Assembly (NCBI RefSeq): GCF_025698545.1
Contig: NC_068572.1
Location: forward strand, 2,976,001 to 3,040,000
Direction of reading: 5' to 3'
Length of the DNA stretch: 64,000 nucleotides
Origin: Gossypium raimondii
Lineage: Eukaryota; Streptophyta; Magnoliopsida; Malvales; Malvaceae
Made by a program: the position numbers and the translations under genes. Shown piece after piece: positions 36,386-47,519 of the stretch. The notes beneath the pieces were generated by a model. The model was not told where the DNA came from, searched no databases, and saw only the letters and a list, made by a program, of their open reading frames with translations. The number at the start of each line of letters is the position of its first letter. Positions within the stretch are counted from its first letter, which is position 1.

Positions 36386-37319
36386 TATAATTACTTGATA
36401 TAACATTTAATGAGCAAGCCCAAATGGAAGTTGACCTAGATTATGAATGGAAAAGAAAATGGGCCTGCTCCAACAGATTTAAACCCAAGCCCAGTAGAGA
36501 TATTCCCACTAATTATGATGTTTAATAATAGCAAATTTTTATTTTTGAAAATTATTTAGTAATATAAGGCTTAAATTATGATTTAGTCCTTTAACTCTAT
36601 TATTTTTGCACTTCAATATTTAAACTATAATTTTGTTTAATTTTATCCTAAAATTACCAGCGTCAACAATAATGTGTCAAGTTTTTATACAGTTTTTTTT
36701 AACTTTTGGTATAAAATGTGACTAAAATGATATTTTAAGCACTAGAATACGAAAAAAAGTACTAAAGTGAGAAAAATATATAATTCAAGATGTAAATCGT
36801 AACTTAATACGTAATAAAATATTTTATAAAATTTTGGGCAGTCATCAACATTAACTTTTTTTTTCTTTTATCCACCACCAGCAACTATGACTAATCTCTT
36901 TGTTGTAGGTGCTTTTCGAATAAGTAAACGATTGGTCACAAAATACAACCCATTTTCATAACCACTTGGTTAAGGGATGATGTGAGCAATCACCACACCA
37001 CACCTCATGATTAATATTTTACTTCTTTAAAAACAAAGAGATCATTTTATTTAACTATGATTTTTAAAATAAAATTAATTTAAAATTTTTCAGAAGAAGC
37101 TATTTACATGCTTATCATATTTAAAAAAATTATCAAAAAATTTACATCCAGTAAAAATTTAATATAATTATCAAACATATTTATAAAAAAATAACCAGAC
37201 ACTTTTTTTTTATTAAGGAGGGTAAAAAGCTATTACATAATAATCAATTTAGGAAAAGATAAATCAGTAACATCTTCATGCAGCACATCAAAGCAAAATT
37301 AGGAGGTTGAGACTAAAAG
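36386..37319. other. AT-rich intergenic DNA
   Basis: No gene is supported. 36560-36790 again has the 'tttagtcctttaa...' mirrored layout of a decayed MITE. Confidence 0.4.
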
Positions 37320-37645
37320 TAAAAGCTAATAACCATTCCTTTTGTAGCTTTTGCTAAGCAATCAATCATCTTATTGCATTCTCGATGCACATACTTAATA
37401 CCGATATCCTCAGATGGCATGAATGACATATGAATCCGACTGTTGTATCACCAGAGTATCCTTAACATGATGCAACACTTCCAAACAATTTCTTTCTAAC
37501 AACACATCACAACAATCATGCTCCCAAGCTTGCCCAAGACTATCAAGAATACCCCAAAGTTCCACCTCATAAGCACTACACAGATCGATATTCCTTGCAA
37601 ATCCCTAGCACCACAAGCTAGATGCATCTCGGATCACACCGTCCG
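37320..37645 (-). pseudogene. RNase H-like remnant of a LINE reverse transcriptase polyprotein
   Basis: Minus-strand translation gives GGVIRDASSLW, then GFARNIDLCSAYEVELWGIL and DSLGQAWEHDCCDVLLERN, followed after a frame change by IGIKYVHRECNKMIDCLAKAT. This matches the RNase H domain (RVT_3) at the C-terminus of plant LINE polyproteins, including the AYEVELWGIL helix and the HRECN..D.LAK end. Internal stops and frame changes make it a dead fragment. No reverse transcriptase domain precedes it. Confidence 0.75.
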
Positions 37646-38171
37646 CCATACCTATTATGTATTCCAAGTTCTTTTACCCCTCGTATTTTTAATATTATTT
37701 CAGCTTTATTTAACACAAATTGTATTATATGATGTGTTAATTAAAAGTCAAGGCATGTCATTAGCAATTTAAACACATTGGTGTTGAAATTTTAAATTTT
37801 GAAAAATGCAAGCAATTTAAAATATGAAAAAGAAAATAAACGTGCAATTATCACAGGGACGAATTGCAGAATTAGACCAATAATAAAAAAAAATGAAGTG
37901 AAGAATTTTATAAAAGAAATAGCTATTTACTAGATGGCATGGAAAATGGCCTTTAAACGACCCACGTCAAATCAACAATGCTTGTTGAACAAATTTGAAA
38001 GAGAAGTTTCCTCTTTGTTTTTTTCAAAGTTGCCTTCTAACTTTTAAGAGATGGACCAAGTTGCCATTTCTTACTAAAATTGGGGAGTGATGAATAAATT
38101 TAATCACGTTTTAAAGCTGACATCGTTATAATAATATTTTGTTATAACAGTGTTTCTTAAGATTTTAAAAA

Positions 38172-38616
38172 GGGGTAAACTATAAAAGTAGTAACTTTTG
38201 TTTGTTTCAGATTATATTTTAGTCATTTATATTTGAAATGTTACGTTTTAGTCACTTACGTTATCGTTTTATTACGAAGTGGTCACTCTACCTGAAGCTT
38301 CGTTACCTAATGGCGGTCTTACGTGGTAGCCCAAATGGGTTTTAAATGCCAACTTGGATGTCCTATGTGGCAGTCCAAATTAAATTTATTTAATTAAAAA
38401 CCTATTTTCATCTAGTAACTGGACATCCAAGTTGGCATTTAAAACCCATTTGGACTACCACGTAGGACTGTCGTTAGGGAGCTAACGGAGTTTAACAGTA
38501 GAGTGACCACTTCGTAACAAAACGATAACATAAGTGACTAAAACGTAACATTTCAAACATAAGTGACTAAAATGTAATTTGAGGCAAACAAAAGTGACTA
38601 TTTTTGTAGTTTAGCC
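38172..38616. mobile_element. Foldback MITE, GGGGTAAACTA type with a different core, 445 bp
   Basis: The ends GGGGTAAACTATAAAAGTAG and 'ctatttttgtagtttagcc' are inverted repeats. The arms carry the same 'tagtcacttacgtta' phrases as 27257-27852. The centre is different ('gttttaaatgccaacttggatg', mirrored by 'catccaagttggcatttaaaac'). The flanks TTTTAAAAA and TTCAAAAAA are a weak 9-bp duplication. A half copy of this subtype lies at 45315-45525. Confidence 0.75.
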
Positions 38617-38683
38617 TTCAAAAAATCAAATTTTTATGTTTTATTTTAACCCTTTATAATAGTTAGTTATAAAGTATGTTTAT

Positions 38684-38692
38684 TATTACTAC

Positions 38693-38725
<33 letters not shown>
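38684..38725. repeat. (ATT)n microsatellite
   Basis: About a dozen ATT units in a row. Confidence 0.95.
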
Positions 38726-38726
<1 letters not shown>

Positions 38727-38756
38727 GACAATCTCATTATATATTCTGGTCATATA

Positions 38757-38905
38757 TGCTCTTTTTGACACAATGCCTACAACTATCCATAGCCTTTCCT
38801 CAACCCATAAATAGGAGGATAATTCATTTTAGCGTACTCAAATCCACATCCTTCTGCAACAATGCCCATGCCACTCGAGTTAAGACTCAATCGACACGTT
38901 CTTTA
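38757..38905 (-). repeat. SINE-like repeat, copy 4 (inverted)
   Basis: 'gacacaatgcctacaactat', 'cctcaacccataaatagg' and 'tgccactcgagttaagact' are complements of the other copies. Confidence 0.6.
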
Positions 38906-39824
38906 TTAAATCAGTTCTCTATAACAACATATTGCCTAAATTGTCTACCCATTATCATTTATTAAATCAAAATGATTTTAATTAAAATATTATTTCAATA
39001 AAATGATTAAATTTCACATAAAGAAATTTATTAATCATATTTTATTAAATGAAAATAATCTTCCATGAATGGAATTAAACATATCAACTCAAGAAACTAT
39101 TAAGTTCCCGATTACATATTCTACTATGAATTTGGAACGTCATAAACTTATAAACCGATTATTTAAATTTAGTAAGTAATGGTAAATTAATTAATTTAAT
39201 TTGATAACTTATATTGATTAATTGAACTTGTTAGATTTATGAATTTTATAATTAATCATGTGAAAGAATCTAAAATAAGATATGCATAAAAGCAATAACA
39301 CAAGCAATCATTATATCGTATTTTAAATTTGTTAATTTGATTCCCACTTTCTTTCTTTTTTATCATAATTCTCACTTTATTTATTTGATCGAAATTCACG
39401 ATACGAATTCTATTGTAAACTTACAACAATTATCTCGTTATAACAACATATCACCTCTTTATAACAGATAAACAAGTGAGACTATTATAGAGATGGTTGA
39501 TCTGTATCTAAAATTTTAAATGCTAAATAAATTATACACATGATTATTTTTAATCTGCTTACAAAGTTAAAAACCTCTACCGCTTTTTATTTTCTATCAG
39601 ATAATGCTCTATTAATCTATACTAAATTATGTGACACTTGTGCTGAGAAGTAATAATTATATATATAATCAACACCAAATATCACATCCACATTTAAAAA
39701 GTTTAATTTTGTCTTAACTATCAATCCACTTTGAGATTTTTTTTAAATTAACATTATATAATATTAAAAATAAAATACCCTTATAGTAATCGATATAGAT
39801 CAACACACTCATAAGTAGAAGTAT
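38906..39824. other. AT-rich intergenic DNA
   Basis: No gene is supported. Confidence 0.45.
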
Positions 39825-40012
39825 TATAGAAGCTTTTGTACTAAGAGTCGAAATGCATTTTGTTCTGTTTACTAAAAAACGAGCAAATTAGTCCATATAC
39901 GTTAAATAAAAAAGCAATTTTGTCCATTCTGTTAAAAAACATCATTTTGTATGGTTAAAAATTGATGTGTGATCTGTCGTAATTTGGCGTGTCAATTTAG
40001 GCTCCTCATTAC
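39825..40012 (+). mobile_element. Left part of a MITE related to 19914-20292
   Basis: 'agtattatagaagcttttgt', 'tactaaaaaacgagcaaatt' and 'ggttaaaaattgatgtg' follow the order of the complete copy. The element stops where the LTR-like block begins near 40015, so it may have been interrupted by that insertion. I could not find the right half. Confidence 0.55.
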
Positions 40013-40016
40013 ACTT

Positions 40017-41640
40017 GACGAGCTTATTTCTGAGCAATTTATATGTTTTTGTCATGTTTTTACTTAGTTTTCGTTTTTAGCTTTAATAAACAAAATGTTG
40101 TGTTTTTACTACTTTTGAGACCCGAAATGGTCAAATGTACAATCGATGACCTAATGGTTGGTTGAAGGTTGTAGAGAGTCATCAGAGGACCAAACGTAAG
40201 TGAAAACATTGCCTAGAAGAAGGGTATCGTGACATCGAAGCATGAAAGTCGTGATACCTTGGGCAATGCTGAATTAAAGATGATTGAGGCCCTTCACAGT
40301 GATATCGCGATATCCAAGCATGGGCATTGCGATATCCAACTCCCAAGGGATCCCCCAAGTCAATACTGACGAGGATATTGCGATACCAGACCATGGGTAT
40401 CGCGATATCCCTGACGAGGCAAAGAAAAAATAACTACAGGGGCAATCCTTGTCTAACATGTCCCCCAACCAAAATTAGACGTCTAGGGGCAAATTGGTCC
40501 AAAATTTTAGGTTGTAATCAAATATTAAAAGCCACTTTTGGTATAGAACAAGAGTGTAGTGTAGTGTAGGTAGAGAGAGCTTTTTAGTTTAGGGTTTCTT
40601 TTATCTTTTAGTTTAGGTTTAAGGTAGTTTTATTCTCCATAGCTGTAGGATTTAGTTTTTTTACAACTTCTTTATTTTCCTTATATTTTATTAGTTAGTT
40701 AAGTTAGTTTTTACTGTAGCTTAGGTTCATTTATATGTTCAGCACCTTAAACTTGGTTGTAATCACATTTTAATATTTCATTTAATGTTATTCCAATTGT
40801 TTTCTTTCCCTCTGCCAAAAATCTTAACTTAGGTGTTCTTGGTTGTTTATTTTGCGTATAGTTGTTTGCTTGCATATTTTTCAAATAAAAAACGCAAGCT
40901 TTCATCTTTTTATTGGGTTCTATATTAATGGCTTTCATGGTTGCTTTTTTGATGTTTATTAGTTTAAATATGGTCATGGTTACTAAACCCTAAGGGGTTA
41001 GTTGATGGAGATGTGGGTAAACTAATTTTTGGGTTAGGGATTAAATTACAATAAATTGGACTAAATTGAATGAACTTCAAAACTTAGAATTTATTCCCAT
41101 AAGGGTAAATCAAGATAAGTGAAACCAAGAGGTAATCTTATTGGGTACCAATTCATTGGTCATGGGTTAGTTTGGTGAGATTGAGAGATAAATAAGACTA
41201 ATTTGTCTAATTTGGGAAAATTGAGACCGAAAAGTAAAATGGAGTCACTTTAGGAGTTTAATCAATTTTGATCCCTAATTCGATGATTAATGGACCACAG
41301 TGAAGTCAGCTAACCACCATTTGTTATTGATTAGATAATTTTATAACCTTGCATGCTTTACGATTTAGTCATTTAGTTGATTAGTTAGCTAATTAGTTTA
41401 ATCAAACTAAAATTTATGGCTTGTCTTAGTTAGAATCTTTATTTGCATGCTTTTAGCTAGAATTCTCTTAATCACCGACACATCTAAGTTCGATCCTTGG
41501 AGTACCACTGTACTCCGTTTTACAAATTATATTACAATTGACTTGTCACACTTGCAGACACAACACGTAATTATTTCGATTTGATTGTCGTATTAGTGTT
41601 TATTTCTCTCATTTACTCGCCCGTGAGGACAAGTAAAGGA
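40017..41640 (+). mobile_element. LTR-like retrotransposon block, non-coding
   Basis: A 1.6-kb non-coding stretch from 'ttgacgagcttatttctgag' to 'cacttgcagacacaacacg' and beyond. It has a GATATCGCGATATC repeat cluster near its start. The end phrases ('gttcgatccttggagtac', 'attacaattgacttgtcac') remind me of plant gypsy LTRs. I find no second copy, target duplication or coding domain, so the boundaries and class are tentative. Confidence 0.4.
40220..40420 (+). repeat. TATCGCGATATC short repeat cluster
   Basis: Six variants of 'atatcgcgatatcc' or 'attgcgatatcc' occur about 25-60 bases apart, in a phrase also containing 'ccaagcatgggcat' or 'ccagaccatgggtat'. The core GATATCGCGATATC is a perfect palindrome. 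Confidence 0.7.
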
Positions 41641-41651
41641 GAAATGATTAG

Positions 41652-42254
41652 TGTGGCTAGTGGAATAACCATACAATAACATGTGACGTACTATGTGTAA
41701 CTTATACTGATATCTCATGGGATTAGACCTTTCGTCTCACAATCAGTGCATCCTTAGGTGATTTCTTCACTTCAAATGCGCCTAAGTTAGCCTAACTCTC
41801 ATAAAATGAGAATTCTCGCAAAATTTCTCTAAATACAGAAAATATAACGAAAGTAACTCAGAGACAAAAGAAAGTTCGAAAGAACAAAATAACCATAGAA
41901 AAGCAATGCACACAAGGTGTTTAAGTAAATGCTCTCACTATATTATTTAACTCAAAGAATAGGATACAATGAGATGATTCCAAATGTGAGGGAGGCTCTC
42001 TATTTATAGTTGAGCTCCCCCAAATCCAACGGTACAACTAGCTTTACATAAACGAACGAGATCAAAGCATATCTACAATTAATAGATTTACATAATCCCA
42101 AAGATTACAAAATCAAATCTTATCAGATTATAATCTCTTATAATATTCTATGATTACTTTCCATATCTACCAAGGTAGCCTTAAGTTTCTATAAGTGCTA
42201 CACTTTGCCACCAAGGCTTTAAGACCTTTGAATCGGGTTAGTTCCAGTGGGTCA
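41652..42254 (-). mobile_element. Probable 3' LTR of the adjacent gypsy remnant
   Basis: On the minus strand the block starts TGACCCACTGGAACTAACC after a purine-rich 'taaatggggctcatt' that could be a polypurine tract. It holds a TATA box (ACTATAAATAGAGAG, about 41998-42012) and lies directly after the integrase-end coding sequence. The far boundary is uncertain. Confidence 0.5.
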
Positions 42255-42559
42255 AATGAGCCCCATTTAATAGATTAACCTTAATGAGATGCTCTTTGTG
42301 TAATGGTCACGGGCTTTGAATCATGGCTAGTGACATTCTCCCCTACCCTTTCTCGCAACGCCCTCGTTGTGTCCTCAGAATGACACTGGTTTGACTCGCC
42401 TTTAAATTTTCTCGACATCTTGGCCCTTTCTTGACTAGTCTCACTATTGGGCAGTGTCGCCCCTCTGAACCTTTGCCTCAAATTTCATCGTCGCTTAGCT
42501 CGAACCATTCTACTCATTGGTAAATTTCGTTTGCAAAAGCCTACTGCTCTTACTTCCCC

Positions 42560-42735
42560 ACATTGTGACTTGTCCCGGTCGAGATCCGCTATATCCGCAC
42601 AACTAGGCTTCGACATGCTTACATTAAACACTGGGTTAACCTTGAGTTTTCCCTCCAACTTTGGTTTGTAAGCCCTTCGACTTCCCCGCTTTGGAACTTT
42701 GAAAGGCCCCTTGTGTCTTTGCTAAACCAACAAGT
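42560..42735 (-). pseudogene. Integrase C-terminal fragment
   Basis: Minus-strand translation gives HKGPFKVPKRGSRRAYKPKL, then EGKLKVNPVFNVSMSKP. This is the 'KVHPVFHVSLLKP' region that follows the integrase core in gypsy polyproteins. It is out of register with the protease fragment to its right. Confidence 0.65.
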
Positions 42736-42877
42736 TAGAATGAAAAACACTACTACGGTGTTTGAGATGTACCTTACTCGCAACATTTACTTGTCTCAAC
42801 TGTCCAGTTTGCATTACCACGTTATCTCCAAAATCTGATTCACAACCCACCTCTCTCATAGGTGGCAGCCCCACTGA

Positions 42878-43537
42878 TTACTCAACAAGCTTCATACTTG
42901 TTTGTCGCGTTTCTAGCATTTTTGAGAAGGTCTTCGTGGCACTCCGTTCCACCAAGTCGATGTTTCTCCTATACGGAACATCATTTACTAGTTGGATTGC
43001 TAACAATACATTAGTCCCAACCCTAATGTCTCGGTTTACTGGCACAACACTTCGTGGTTGTGAATCATCAATTATATGAATACAATCGACAAAAGGAAAA
43101 AGACACACTTTAATCCTGTCAAGAAAATTCAAGCTAAGAACAAGGCCGTAATCATCTAAGTGGATTACCTCAAAATATTTCTTGCCCTTCCACACTCTGA
43201 TTTGTAGCTCCACTCATCGTGTTATTCTCACAGTTGGGACCTTTTCAGGATTTATCGTCTTGATCTTCTTATTCGATTTTCTAACTGAGAGACCAAGTTT
43301 GTCTGCGGCTTTTTTTGGAATTTATCGACAAGAGCATTCATTCTCTGGCACAACACTTCGTGGTTGTGAATCATCAATTATATGAATACAATCGACAAAA
43401 GGAAAAAGACACATTTTAATCCTGTCAAGAAAATTCAAGCTAAGAACAAAGCCGTAATCATCTAAGTGGATTACCTCAAAATATTTCTTGCCCTTCCACA
43501 CTCCGATTTGTAGCTCCACTCGTCGTGTTATTCTCAC
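42878..43537 (-). pseudogene. Retropepsin-like fragment, duplicated
   Basis: Two copies of VWKGKKYFEVIHLDDYG (one with L, one with F after it) and LSLNFLDRIKVCLFPFVDCI occur on the minus strand because of the 306-base duplication. The copy ending at 42878 continues VPVNRDIRVGTNVLLAIQLV, as in gypsy gag-protease polyproteins. The catalytic DTG region is not intact here. Confidence 0.65.
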
Positions 43538-43653
43538 AGTTGGGACCTTTTCGGAATTTATCGTCTTGATCTTCTTATTCGATTTTCTAACTAAGAGACA
43601 AAGTTTGCCTGCGGCTTTTTTTGGAATTTATCGACAAGAGCATTCATTCTCTG
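43039..43653. repeat. 306-base tandem duplication within the gypsy remnant
   Basis: 'ctggcacaacacttcgtggt' starts at 43039 and again at 43345. The two copies differ at about ten positions and otherwise match to 'gagcattcattctctgg'. Confidence 0.9.
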
Positions 43654-43797
43654 GTCTACGATGTTGATGTCCATAAACATCAACATTACTTACTTGCTAT
43701 TCCTATTCGCAATAGTAAGTATCATTGACCAAAGCTTTGAAATCTTACTTGCACCGGGCTCCGCTTTCTCCCCTTTACTGATTACGGACAACTTAGA

Positions 43798-44013
43798 TTA
43801 CATCGGACAGTTTTGCAACCTATGCAGACCACAACACAAGAAGTACTTCACTGACTTCTTCTCACTCTCCTTGGCCCTCTTGGCTTCGACACCCATTGCG
43901 GTCGAACCAAACCTTATTGCCTCTTTTTCTAGCTCATCATCCCTTTTGATAGCCGAAAGCACGAATCTCTTCGGACAATTCCTTACCATATGTGAACCGT
44001 CGCACATGAAACA
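43798..44013 (-). pseudogene. Gag zinc-knuckle region
   Basis: Minus-strand KCFMCDGSHMVRNCPKR has CCHC-type spacing (C-x2-C-x3-H-x4-C). A second, degenerate knuckle (YFLCCGLHRLQNCP) follows 50 residues later. It is the nucleic-acid-binding part of gag. Confidence 0.65.
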
Positions 44014-44269
44014 TTTTATCTTACTCCCATTCTCCTTTGAGTTGTAGTTGGTTTTCCACTTTCCGTTTCGTGGTTTCCCATTTCCACCGTTGCCACTATT
44101 ACCGTTGTCATATTACTTCATGTCATTTTTCATCTTCCCCACTGTTGCCCTTCTCATTGGGTTTGGAAAACTCAAACTTGTCTTTCTTTGAAACAAGTTC
44201 AATTAAGGACTTCGTTACCATTATGGCTTTGGTAAGTTCCTAGACTCCTCGACGTTGCAACTGTTACTT

Positions 44270-44741
44270 TGCCTATGGTTTCAACCCATCGATGAAGGAG
44301 AAAAATACATTCTCTCTTAAATAAAAAAATTTGGAGTATGAGTTCGTTGATCTCTCGTACATACTCCCTAACTGTGCCTCATTGCGTAAGCTGACGCAAC
44401 TTTGTTCGAGCCTCGATCTTGGCATATTCAGGGTAAAACTGTGCCTTGAATTCCTTTTGAAACTCCTCCCAAGTCCCAATTTTGGTTCCACCACCTTTCT
44501 CACTTGTGGACTTATGATGCCACCATAAAAGGGCAACATCACTAAAATACAGAGCAATGATATTTACCTTAGTAGCATCGTCAATGATGCCTTTGACACG
44601 GAAGTATTGCTCTATTTCCCACAAGAAATTATCCACATTACTTATGAACCTTATCCTTGTAAACTCTTTCGGCTTCGGGACATCTATCTTGTGGTTGAGT
44701 ATTGCACCCAATACTTCTTTACCCACGGTGACTCGACGCAC
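44270..44741 (-). pseudogene. Gypsy gag (Retrotrans_gag) fragment with a premature stop
   Basis: Minus-strand translation from Met 44741 contains NFLWEIEQYFRVKGI, ATKVNIIALYFSDVALLWW, GTWEEFQKEFKAQFYPE and KLRQLTQ, the hallmark of gypsy gag. A TGA at 44379-44381 interrupts it. The frame then continues as GTVREYVREINELILQI. The N-terminus upstream of 44741 is not recognisable. Confidence 0.85.
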
Positions 44742-45314
44742 AACAAGCTCCCAAATCTTTTAAGAACCAATTTTTTCATTCTTCAAACAGAAAATCCATA
44801 TCCAAAAATGCCATTAACAACCACTACTTACTACACCATCTTCTTCAACCCAACCACCACTTATAGCACCATCAACTCCAACCCAACCACTTTTTCCTCA
44901 TATGCCAAACACATGCGTCGCTTGTAGTTGAGCTAGACTCCCTCTCCTCTTTTTGTGTCCCCATCTCTCCTTCTCCTCTTTCTACCTCCCAATTTTTTCT
45001 TAAGTCTTCTTTGACACCCATCATTCAGTGAGTTGCATCCCTTTGATTTCCCTATAAAAAACTAAGTTTTTTTGGGGTTAATTTTTTTGTCCAGTCACTA
45101 AATGCTACCTACTTTGATTTTTAATGAAAAATTATTTAGCCAAGAGCTTATTTACAATTTTTAAAATAGGGTTGGGCATATTCCGTCGTGTTAGGAAGAA
45201 GTCAAAGAAGCAAAACAAAACATTTTAGTAATCCCATGACCCAACTATTGGTTTTTTTAATCAGGAGAAAATTGAGTTTTAGGGCATAATTTTGTATTCT
45301 ATTTCATAAAAAAA

Positions 45315-45525
45315 AATTTAAAACCCTATTCTCATCCCAGTTGGACATCCAAGTTGGCATTTAAAACTCATTTGGACTGCCATGTAGGACTACCGTTAGG
45401 GAGGTAACGGAGCTTAACGGCAGAGTGATCACTTCGTAACAAAACACTAATGTAAATGACAAAAACGTAACATTTCAAACATATGTAATTTGAGACAAAC
45501 AAAAGTAACTTTTTATAGTTTACCC
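45315..45525 (+). mobile_element. Right half of a MITE of the 38172-38616 subtype
   Basis: 'acatccaagttggcatttaa', 'gtaggactaccgttaggga' and the terminal 'tatagtttaccc' match the right arm of the complete copy. The left arm is missing. Confidence 0.7.
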
Positions 45526-46274
45526 TATTTTATAACATATATTAATTTTAATTTTAAAAAATATGATAAAAAATTATACTATTTATTAAGTGTTTTACTA
45601 AGTTGATCTCACCAACTCGGTTAGAAAATTATGTAAATATCCTTTTGTAATTAAAATAAGTTATACTATTTGAAAGTAATTTAATCTATTCATTTTAACA
45701 AAATCAATTAAAATTTGCATATGGTAAGATTTACACGCACACCAATCAAATTAATAAAACCTTAAATTTACCTATAAACCAAGCTTAATTTTGATATATT
45801 TTATACAATTTTATTTTAATATGCACAAATTATTATATTCATTAATTGTAATTATAGTGCATTTAGTATTGTTAATCGATATATTTATATGTTTAAATTT
45901 CATTTTACTTATAATTTAATATATATTTATTTTAATATTGTAAAAATTAATGTATTATTATGATTAATTAGTTCTAAATTTTATATTTTATTACTTATTA
46001 TATTTTTTAAACATACGTTTATGTTCTAAATATATTATTTTTACGTATATGCGTATGATAAGATTTTTAGTAGTATGGGACGAAGAATACCAATATACCA
46101 TAGATCATATTACAGTCACTTTTATGATTAAAAATTACTGCACATGTAGTTTTCAAATGAAAAATCTGTACACTTGTTTTTTTTATATTTAAAAGATTAA
46201 ATAAATTAAATAATGTTATATGACATCACACACATTAAAAAATTAAATATTAATAAAAATATTTTTAAAATAAA
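45526..46274. other. AT-rich intergenic DNA
   Basis: Very A/T-rich, no gene. Confidence 0.5.
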
Positions 46275-47137
46275 ATTTAGTTCAGTGTATTTGATGAATT
46301 GAAAATTTAAAGGTTGAAAATTGGCATTGAATTTTATAAATGTTGAATTTGTATTAGAAAATTATTTGATAAAAGTAAATATTGATTTTTAAAAGATGAT
46401 GTACCTATCTAGTTATCTTATTCAACATTTTTTTAATTAAAAATTTATATGAAGTAAAAAATTAAAGGGTAAACTATCAAAATAGTCACTTTTGTTTCCC
46501 TTAGGTTACATTTTAGTCATTTATGTTTGAAATGTTACGTTTAAGTCACTTACGTTAACACGTTGTAACATTTTAGTCACTGAGCGGTTAATCGTCGTTA
46601 ACAGTGTAACAGTAAGCTGACGTGACACGTTAAATCATCATTTCAAACAAAAATTTTAGGTTAAATTATACAATTGGTCCCTAAAATTTTTTCATTTTAA
46701 GCACTTTTTTCTTTTATATTCTTTTAACTTTCCCTTCTTCTTCTTTTTTCATTCTCTTCTGCTTTTCCCTCTATTTTTCTCCTTTCTCCATCTCCTTTAA
46801 CGTAAAAGAAAAAAATTAAATTTCTCAAAATGAAAAAAAATATAGGGACCAATTATATAATTTAACCTAAAATTTTCATTTGAAATGATGATTTAACGTG
46901 CCACATCAGCTTACTGTTACACCGTTAATGACAATTAACACTCAGTGACTAAAATGTTACAAGACAATAACATAAGTGACCAAAACGTAACATTTCAAAT
47001 ATAAGTGACTAAAATGTAACCTGAAAGAAACAAAAGTGACTATTTTGATAGTTTACCCAAAATTAAAATAATTATCAAGCATATTTAAAATATTAAATGT
47101 TGAAAATTTTCAATGGTTTATCAAACACACCCTACGT
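46275..47137. mobile_element. MITE-like element split by a later MITE
   Basis: The left piece starts 'agtgtatttgatgaattga', 'aaatttaaaggttgaaaatt'. The right piece ends 'ttgaaaattttcaatggtt', 'tatcaaacacacccta', its inverted counterpart. Between them sits the complete element 46467-47058 with its target duplication. A further left end ('aggcgtgtttgataaactga') appears at about 47182. Confidence 0.55.
46467..47058. mobile_element. Foldback MITE, GGGTAAACTATC type, with perfect 9-bp target duplication, 592 bp
   Basis: The ends GGGTAAACTATCAAAATAGT and ACTATTTTGATAGTTTACCC are near-perfect inverted repeats. The repeat AAAATTAAA stands at 46458-46466 and 47059-47067. It is the same family as 27257-27852 and appears the younger copy. 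It is non-coding; the 9-bp duplication points to mobilisation by a Mutator-like transposase. Confidence 0.88.
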
Positions 47138-47519
47138 ATCATGATTCATTGAAACTAAAACTGAATTAGAGGTATTATGTAAGGCGTGTTTGATAAACTG
47201 AAAAATTAAGTGCTGAAAAATTAAGAATTAAATTTTTATTGATAAATTTTATAAGAATATAATATTTTTTCAAATAAAAGAAATAATAATATTTTTATAT
47301 TTAAAATTACATAAATATCTCCAATAATAATACTATGTTTTATAATTTCACTCTCGTAGTTTTTTCTCCCAAGATTTTGTTGAGTGGAATAAAATCAGTG
47401 AATCAAAATTATTATAATTATAATTATAATTATAAAATAATACACAAAATTCTGATCAAGGCGAACAAAAAGAGATAAAAGGATTTTATCAAAAAAAAAG
47501 ATAAAAGGAACATTTAGCT

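Larger units (their letters stand above)
42255..44760 (-). mobile_element. Ty3/gypsy retrotransposon remnant (gag, protease, integrase end), centre deleted
   Basis: Minus-strand order: gag (44741 to about 44270), zinc knuckle (about 44010-43960), aspartic protease region (about 43530-42880, partly duplicated), then directly the C-terminal part of integrase (about 42735-42560). Reverse transcriptase, RNase H and the integrase core are absent, so roughly 2.5 kb or more has been lost between 42760 and 42870. No left partner LTR is seen beyond 44760. Non-autonomous and dead. Confidence 0.75.

Noticed and set aside
43661..44243. Plus-strand frames over the gypsy remnant
   Set aside because: Antisense shadows of gag and the zinc-knuckle region.
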